This document shows positions 57,727 to 64,000 of a DNA stretch of 64,000 nt, piece by piece (within the stretch, counting starts at the first letter, position 1; each line of letters opens with the position of its first letter). Source of the stretch: Microdochium bolleyi. Taxonomy: Eukaryota; Ascomycota; Sordariomycetes; Xylariales; Microdochiaceae. Position numbers and translations under genes: made by a program. Location: positions 23,000-86,999 of the forward strand of contig KQ964285.1 in assembly GCA_001566295.1 (NCBI GenBank), read 5' to 3'. Under the pieces are notes generated by a model that saw only the letters and a list, made by a program, of their open reading frames with translations, had not been told where the DNA came from and did not search any database.

Positions 57727-58211
57727 GCGACGACATGCTGGTAGATGGCGAAAGAGCCTTCAGCAGATGTGAGGCAAAGCGAAAAGGAAACCATTTGGAT
57801 GACAGGAATATGCTGTCGGCTTCAAGCCTGACACTCCATCTTTTCTCGAACATGTTCCATCTGGGTGTTATACTTGGTATTCAGGCATTGGTATTACTCG
57901 TTTGCTGTTCTTTGAATCTTTCCTACACCACATAGACCTATCAATGCGACTGCGATGTCTATGCCACCCTCTTGCACCACGGCCAGTCAGAGCACCATGC
58001 AGAGGACCTGTAGAACAGTAGGATGATAACGCAAAGGCCCTCGCCATAACTCAGTCGCCCGCTGAGATCGGGTATGTCTGTCATAGGAGGAGACTGAGAT
58101 CATTCCTCTTTCCGCAGCTTACGGCCTTCCTTCGAGTTCAAGTATCGATTGCTGCCAGAGTGGTGTCAATGATGAGATCCTTCTCGTCACACGTTGTGAT
58201 AGGCACCGGCC
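57727..58211. other. Intergenic, convergent gene ends
   Basis: Lies between the FAD monooxygenase (+) and the QCR8-like gene (-). No feature recognised. Confidence 0.4.
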
Positions 58212-58640
58212 TTACCGTTCGTTCGCCCACTCCATAAGATACCAAGCTGCGATCAGAGGCGGGGCCCAGTACAGCACCTGGTAGCGGAACCTACGCCAGC
58301 CATTCGATGGACTGACGGTCCAGCTGATCTTCTGCACGTTGGGACTCAGCGAAAACGAGATGATTCCTTTCTGAGGCAGGACGCATCCTGGAAACGGTGG
58401 TTCTCGTTGTTAGCAACGTTTAAATGTTCGCTGGAAAATTGGAACGTTGCCACAATCACTTACCTAGATTACCCCAAGTGTCCTTGTTGAGATAACTATC
58501 GATGATGTGAGTGGTTGTTGAGCCAGGGTGGTCGGAAAGGCTTGGTGGTAGCCTTGGAGAGGTATCTTGCGAGTCTCTACTTACTGTCCATATTTGCCAA
58601 TAGGTAGCTCAGATGAGGAGAGAAAGCCCGTGGGACGCAT
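58212..58640 (-). CDS. QCR8: QCR8-like subunit 8 of ubiquinol-cytochrome c reductase (complex III), divergent copy
   Basis: Three short exons (58640-58585, 58495-58464, 58387-58212) with GTAAGT donors at both introns give 87 aa; phases check. The exons are too small to appear as long ORFs. Family motifs: GKYGHY near residue 15, QKGIISFSLSPN near 35, WRRFRYQVLYWAPPLIAAWYL, and MEWANER at the end. These match the matrix N-terminus and single membrane helix of Qcr8/UcrQ, which contacts cytochrome b at the quinone sites. Unusual points: about three residues fewer between SPN and WRR than I recall for fungal homologues, and the usual C-terminal tail after the helix (about ten or more residues) is absent. 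The gene starts 490 bp from a divergent Zn2Cys6 gene and lies beside two oxygenases. It is either the genome's only QCR8 or, more likely given the divergence, a paralogue. Confidence 0.85.
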
Positions 58641-59130
58641 GACTGGTTTGAAGTGAACTAGAGAGATGCTGGGTAATCACCAGAGAGGAGGTGGTCGTGA
58701 TACGGGACAAAAGGGAAACAGGGCAGAACGATCAAACTGCTCCAAGGATCCCGTCGGTGCTGGAAGATTCTTTATTAAAGGAGAATCGCTCCCCTTTGGA
58801 GGCTTGGTCATTAGCAATCTCGTACCACCCCCCGCACCGATGATCGATGACTGTGAATTATATCAGAACACACGGGCCCACCTCGGGATCCTCCTCTCTG
58901 CCCAGTAGAGCAAGGGGGAAATGCTTAGGTCCGCCAATCAGAAGCGCCCGTGCGTACGGCGGACATAAGCCCCGAGCTTGCGCTTACACGGCTTATTCGC
59001 GCAAGTTGTTCGTCCATCGCCAATAAGCACTTTGGCCGTCTGGTCACACCCGGCGCAACACGGTCCTGGTTGCAGCATCGGTAGTTGAGGAAGTTGATTG
59101 GCGGCATTCAGACGCCAAGTCGTTCTTGCA
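58641..59130. promoter_or_regulatory. Divergent promoter between the QCR8-like gene and a Zn2Cys6 regulator
   Basis: 490 bp separate the two head-to-head start codons. No exon recognised. Shared control of the pair is possible. Confidence 0.45.
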
Positions 59131-61922
59131 ATGACACCCGACCGCCAGCATCCGGCCATCCGAAGCAGGAATAGGCCAACGTTGAGGTACGTCACTCGGC
59201 CCTAGCGCCCAGTCGAGTCTCCTTGTGACTGGTACACTCTGACTGCCTTGGACATCTGCTTAATGATTTCTTGTGCCCGTCCCTAGTTGTGAGGCCTGTC
59301 GAAAGAGAAAGGCTCGCTGCGACCGCAAGCATCCCTGCACCAATTGCGTGCGGTGGAAGGTCGAGGCTTGCGTGTACACCTCGAGCCCGGCCGCTCATCG
59401 AGGCACGGACAAGGTCTTTCAAACAGGCAACGCGTCTTTCACAGCAACACTGCCGACTCACAGGCGGCTAGCTCCTCATAGATCGGCCGAGACAGCCTCC
59501 TCTGCCAAGGAGTCCTCGTCTGCGCACAAAGTCCAGTCATCCTCGTCCTCGGGACAGACTCTTCCGGCTTCTGGTGTCGCTCACGCATGGCGCACGACAC
59601 CACTGGCCAGCATCTTCGTCGGCGTGCCCGAGACAGAAGATAGCATACCGGCTCGAAAGCCACCCATCTCTGTCAAGGATGGACACCAAGAGGCCGGCCC
59701 CTACGACAGCAAGCCAGATGAGGCTCGCGGCCAAACTCTGTTCCCAGCCTTGGATGGCACGACGGGACCCATCCACGGTGCGTTCTACAAGAACAGATAC
59801 ATTGGCCAGAGCCATTGGATGTATGTGTGGCCCCTGGTAAGTGTTGTCTTCCAGCAGGGCAGTTGTTGCCTCTCGGCCTCTGTGGACGGTCTCCGCGTGC
59901 TGACTCGTCTCATCCTTACAGTACCCACCTGCCATCATGATTGTCGGTGAGGAAATGAACAAGAAGTCTCGATCATGGAAAGCTTTCCAGGACTGCAAGG
60001 ATCTTGCTCGGCTTGTGAAATCGCGGAGGCCGCCGCCGGCTATCACGCAAAGCAGCACGCCAGGCTTCATGGAGTTTGGAAAGTATATACCAGCTCTGCA
60101 TCTGGCCGAGACGCTGCTTGACGGCTATCTCCAGACGTTCGAGACTGTCTACCGCATATTCCTCGTTCCCGCCTTCAAGCAAGAGTTCCGGCTACTGTGG
60201 ACTCGCGCAGCGATCCCGAGCCGGGAAGTCCTCATACAAGCGCAATTATGCATGGCAATCGGCGCCACCGTCTGCAAGGAAGGCTCGTCACTGCGCCCGT
60301 ATCTCACGCAGTGGGTTTCAGAGGGCTGCACCTGGGCAGCGCACTCATCGCATAAGCGCAAACTTTCGATCGCAGGCTTGCAGATCCTGTGTCTTCTGCA
60401 TATAGCCATGCAGACATGTGCCATCGAGGCCGACCTGGCGTGGGTACCAGCTGGCTCGCTCATACGTACAGCCATGTGCATGGGTTTCCACCTCGATCCC
60501 TCAATGTTACCGGCAATGCCAGCGGCAGACGTCGAGCTCCGACGCCGCCTGTGGGCAACGGTTCTCGAGATCGCGCTCGAGTCCAGCGTCAGTGCCGGAG
60601 CACCGCCACTGATGACTGTTGACGATCTCGGCGGTAACTATCCATTCAACTGCGATGACCAGGATCTCGTCGTCTCGCCAGACGTTGCCCGAGGAGCAGT
60701 CCCGAAGGCAGCCAAGCCCAACAGTGTCTTCACGGACAGTTCAGCGCAGATTGCCTTGGCCAAGTCCTTCAAGGCCAGGCTCGCCATCATCAGAACGATC
60801 AACACTCCGACTCTGGCCTTGGCAACAAGCTACGACGACCTCGTAAAGCTCAGCGCGACCATCGACCAGGCTCGTCATCAACTAAGAAGTGACCTGTCTC
60901 TGCCTGGAGCTAGCTCGTTCCAGAGGAGGTACTGCAACATGATGCTCGACCGGTACTACCTCGCCATACACATATCCTACCTGTCACTGGCCTACAAGAC
61001 CCCAAACTCGCCCTACAGCCTTTCGAGAACAACTTGTGTCGACACCGCGCTGCGTCTCATCCACGCAGGCTTGGCACGCGCTTCTCAGATCTTCAAGGAC
61101 TCTCCCCTCGCAGCCTTGATGTCTCCCGCGGAAGGTTCACCGCCCGACTCCCCCGCACCAGCACCGCAACATGACCACTTCGCCACTCTCCTCCAGCGCG
61201 GGGCTGGCCACCTGCGCTCGATCCCACTGCAGTGCCTGATTATCGTCGCGCTCGAGCTCATCGTGCGTACGGCGGCCTCGCAAAGCGATGCAGACACAGA
61301 CGGCCCGTCGACTTCATTCATTCTGTCAGGCGGGCTGACGCTGAGGGCGGCTCTCTCCGAGCCGGGCTGCACGGGACACTTTGACACCCTGCGCGACGTC
61401 GAGCTACATCTTCTGCTGCGCATTGGGGCAGAGTGGACGGCGCGGCGCGTGTCCGAGGCTGGTGACGTATGTGCCAAGGACCATGCGTTCATTGCGCTGC
61501 AGCTCGCCATTGCCGAGGAGCAGATCAAGCGCAACACGGGTCCTTCTCTGGGGCCGGCTGAGACAATGATAGACAAGAGCGATCGGGTCGTAAGGGAGAA
61601 GTACACTGCCGCTTTTGAACACTGCAAGGAGCGTATGCAGAGGAGGCTAGACCAGGGGAGTAGCACTTCGGCTGCTGTTGATACGGGTGCTACAGGAGCA
61701 GCTGCGACGGGGCTGACGGCTGGTCCTGTCGATTCAGATGTACTTGATAATGTTATCGAGACGCAAGACTCCAGTCAGTTCCCGCCTGGGTTGTTGGATT
61801 TTCAACAGTTCGTCAGCGGCGATGTGGATATGACAGGCGGTGACCTGTTCGATGGGTTCTGGATGGGGGACGTCTCGGACGACCTGGACTGGGACGGTAT
61901 GATGGACCTCGGTTCATTCTGA
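59131..61922 (+). CDS. Zn2Cys6 transcription factor
   Basis: Three exons (59131-59186, 59287-59836, 59922-61922) give 868 aa, phases checked. The short first exon (MTPDRQHPAIRSRNRPTL) splices at the first cysteine's Ser-Cys. This builds SCEACRKRKARCDRKHPCTN, then CVRWKVEACVY (Cys 20, 23, 30, 36, 39, 47; standard C-x2-C-x6-C-x5-C-x2-C-x7-C). A Ser-rich linker follows. The large third exon holds the MHR domain: IPALHLAETLLDGYLQTFETVYRIF, QLCMAIGATVC, RTAMCMGFHLDPS and LRRRLWATVLEIALESSV. This is the subclass whose closest relatives often sit beside monooxygenases. The C-terminus is acidic and aromatic (DGFWMGDVSDDLDWDGMM), a likely activation region. It probably controls the neighbouring oxygenases. 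Confidence 0.92.
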
Positions 61923-62567
61923 ATTCTGTGAGGTTGTCGATCACTTGAATGATGAATCAAAGTTTTCACTTGATGTGCTCTAATTCACAGACAGGGCGCA
62001 GCTGTATACATCGATCAGGAAGGTTATGGGTTCGGGCTACTCTTCAAAAGACGTTCGTCCCTATGAGGAACGGACCAACAAGCCCAATCCAGCTTCTCGT
62101 TGCGGTTGCTTGTGTCTACTGTATACAACACAATACCACGTAAACTGAGAAGTCACTCAAGGTTCTGCACCTCATGCAAAGGACTCACGTACAAGAGCAT
62201 CGGTTGGACGCGGAATGTCCCTCTTCGTTGGCCGGGCAGAGCGTAGCGCTATACAATGAGCAATGTTTGGCAATCGGGAAGCATATGTTACAACATTGTG
62301 GGCGGCTTGGAGATCGATACGATAGGCAGATATGTTGTCAATGAAGTAAAGAGTAATTTCTTGTCGTCTTTGTAGAAACAGGATCTCTGCGCTGCATGGT
62401 ATCCCTACTCATAGAGACGTGATAAAACACTCACGGCGCACTGGGTAGAATCCATTAGAAGCTTTCCACGTGCCCAAAAAAACGACAGCGAATGATAAAT
62501 GAAAGATGAGCGTCAAAGTTTGGTTCGCAGGCGGTGGAATATTGTCCAGCATGAGCGGCAGCAAAAA
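61923..62567. other. Intergenic region before tRNA gene
   Basis: 3' UTR of the regulator, then AT-rich DNA. No feature recognised; base composition falls compared with the genes to the left. Confidence 0.4.
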
Positions 62568-62638
62568 TGCATCAGCCGTGAATCGAACACGGGGCCCATC
62601 GATGGCAACGATGGATTTTACCACTAAACCACTGATGC
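62568..62638 (-). tRNA. tRNA-Gly (anticodon GCC)
   Basis: A 71-nt intronless cloverleaf reads on the minus strand. The acceptor stem is GCATCAG pairing with CTGATGC, plus discriminator A. A-box-like TGGTTTAGTGG. The anticodon arm CATCG-TTGCCAT-CGATG (5 bp) carries GCC. The T arm CCGTG-TTCGATT-CACGG (5 bp) contains the B box. All three stems examined pair perfectly. The D arm TGGTTTAGTGGTAAAATCC matches eukaryotic tRNA-Gly(GCC). Confidence 0.95.
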
Positions 62639-63130
62639 TATGGTTAATGAACGGGAATTCATTGGTTATATATGTAATGCTCCACATATGGATCAATAAG
62701 TGACTTTGAACGACTTGGTAAGAGACATGTGTACATTGCGATACATTCCACGACATACACGATACCAATAAGCTCAAGCGGCGTCTAGTGATTTAGTGTG
62801 GTTCAGGGTTTGCCCCTAGAACATAGATGAATTTTCAGTTTTCGTGGCTCTAAATTTGGCGAAGGAGCCCTGATGTTCTAGTCAGCTAGCAGACTCGTAA
62901 TCACTTTTGGCTCCTAAGCCATTAGGTATAAAATGATGACACTTTGCCACTTATAAGTAAAGCAAGCATCCAAAACTGGCTACAGTATAAGTAGTAAGCG
63001 AGTGCCTTTACAGTACTGCTTTCACGAACCATCTCCTTTATCGTTCTACCCTAAATCTTTTCTACGTCCTGCCCGTCGTACATTCTTCCGGAGTCCTATT
63101 TATAACCTACTCTACTCTATTGCTCATACT
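62639..63130. other. AT-rich stretch between tRNA and recombinase gene
   Basis: It may contain the left end of a mobile element. A short hairpin (GGCTC...GAGCC, about 62846-62869) is visible. I could not define a target duplication or terminal repeat. Confidence 0.3.
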
Positions 63131-64000
63131 ATGGGGAAGAGACAAAAGGGTTCTGCTATAGCCTATTTCAACCAATGTGCTGAAACATTACAAGCGGTTC
63201 CTAGCCTTCCCCTCCCTCTAAATCCAGATGGAAGCTTTGATAAAACGACTACGCTGGGTGAGAAGGGTAAGTATGGACGCGAGAGGATCAAAAGTCTCTG
63301 GGACGAGTAAGTGATCTATTCTCACTTACAAAAACATACATAATAACCAATTTGCCCAAAGATATCTAGCAAGGTACCCCTGGACCCGAGCTACTGAGCC
63401 AAGGACTTTGATGGACTTCGTCAGTTACATCGCTCGTGGTATCAAGCCGAGGACCTCTCGAAAGAATGCGTCAAAGGGGTTGAAAGGTCCAGCTCTCAGG
63501 TCCCTAATCCAGTATTATGATGTTCTCTTGTGTATCCTTTCAGATCAAGGTACACCGGTTGATCCGAAGGTTTCGAAAGCCGTCCGCTCAGTAAGCTCTC
63601 TACACAAACATTTAGGAGATGCTTCTAACTTTGGGATTTAACAGTACATCAACAACCAGCTACGTAAAGAACTGGGATGTCCTTTTTCTGTGCGGCCCCG
63701 ACGATGGCCACGAAGGCAACATCTTATCTACCTGATGAAACAGCTTCTGGAAAAGGACTGGTGGTTCTTTTCCGTACCTTCAATTCGCATTTATTTCTGG
63801 GCGTGGCTAGCTTGTAGTATAGCTAGCGCATCACGTGTCGGGGAACTCGTTGAATCGAGTGCTCGAGGTTACAATTGCGGCCGTGGCCTTAAGTTCAATG
63901 TAGGTATCACTCCTCTGTCAAGTCTATGCTCCTCAGCCACTTATAGACTTCTTAGGATTGCAAACTCATTGTTTCTCGCAAGGAAAGCGGCGAAGCTAAG
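63131..64000 (+). CDS. DUF3435-like tyrosine recombinase (Crypton/Starship-captain type), partial at right edge
   Basis: Exons 63131-63306, 63362-63590, 63645-63899 and 63956-64000 (continuing) join in frame, all with GT-AG introns of 54-56 nt. The start MGKRQKGSAIAYFNQCAETL is followed by YPWTRATEPRTLMDFVSYIA (SAM-like, core-binding segment), SLIQYYDVLLCILSD, then YINNQLRKELGCPFSVRPRR. The catalytic-domain start is YFWAWLACSIASASRVGELV. R199 in SRVGEL matches the first catalytic Arg (R-x-x-E) of tyrosine recombinases. It then reads GLKFNDCKLIVSRKESGEAK, matching the GL.Y.D strand of DUF3435. The rest of the catalytic domain (HxxR, Tyr) is outside the window. GC content is visibly lower than in the genes to the left. 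Captains head Starship elements with cargo downstream, so an element could extend rightward. Confidence 0.75.

Noticed and set aside
62639..64000. Declaring a complete Starship element
   Set aside because: Only the 5' part of one recombinase gene is visible; no target duplication, terminal repeat or cargo can be defined in this window.

Overview
The window is nuclear DNA of a filamentous ascomycete (Pezizomycotina, probably Sordariomycetes; I cannot go lower). It has short spliceosomal introns (about 42-100 nt, GT-AG), no operons, Zn2Cys6 regulators, a PTH11-like membrane protein and a highly reducing polyketide synthase (HR-PKS). Multi-exon models were built by joining reading frames at GT/AG sites and checking codon phase.

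Layout. 0-5 kb: a partial PTH11-like receptor (-), a frame-broken secreted FAD-linked oxidase (+) and a secreted lipocalin-like protein (+). 7-15 kb: a secreted 5'-nucleotidase, an HMT1/ATM1-type ABC half-transporter (8 exons) and an alpha/beta hydrolase carrying 33 consecutive glutamines, all (+). 15-25.6 kb: a small cysteine-rich secreted protein (-), a Ysc84-domain lipid/actin-binding protein (-), a NahD/GST-kappa-like isomerase (+), two weak small ORFs (-) and a 918-aa Zn2Cys6 regulator (+).

29.3-47.5 kb looks like a secondary-metabolite cluster. An FSH1-type serine hydrolase (-) is divergent from a complete HR-PKS of 2,580 aa (KS-AT-DH-cMT-ER-KR-ACP, no thioesterase). A Zn2Cys6 regulator (816 aa, 9 exons), a DUF3237 protein (-) and an MFS transporter (529 aa) follow. 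The PKS would assemble a methylated, reduced chain, the hydrolase could release it in trans, and the MFS protein could export the product.

51-62 kb: a chitin deacetylase with a C-terminal CBM18, then a compact group. This group is a carotenoid/stilbene cleavage oxygenase (-) divergent from an FAD monooxygenase (+), a small three-exon gene for a divergent, C-terminally short QCR8 (complex III subunit 8) (-), and another Zn2Cys6 regulator (+). A QCR8-like gene beside oxygenases and a regulator, about 19 kb from an HR-PKS, is the most unusual observation. It could be a duplicated target gene giving self-resistance, but that is inference.

The right edge has a tRNA-Gly(GCC) (-), then more AT-rich DNA and the 5' part of a DUF3435/tyrosine-recombinase gene running off the window. 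This is the kind of gene found at one end of Crypton or Starship elements.

The remaining intergenic stretches (notably 5.1-7.4, 25.6-29.3 and 47.5-51.1 kb) hold only incoherent ORFs. Four loci (PTH11-like, FAD oxidase, and the ORFs near 19.2 and 21.9 kb) show frame breaks, so either decay or assembly indels should be considered.
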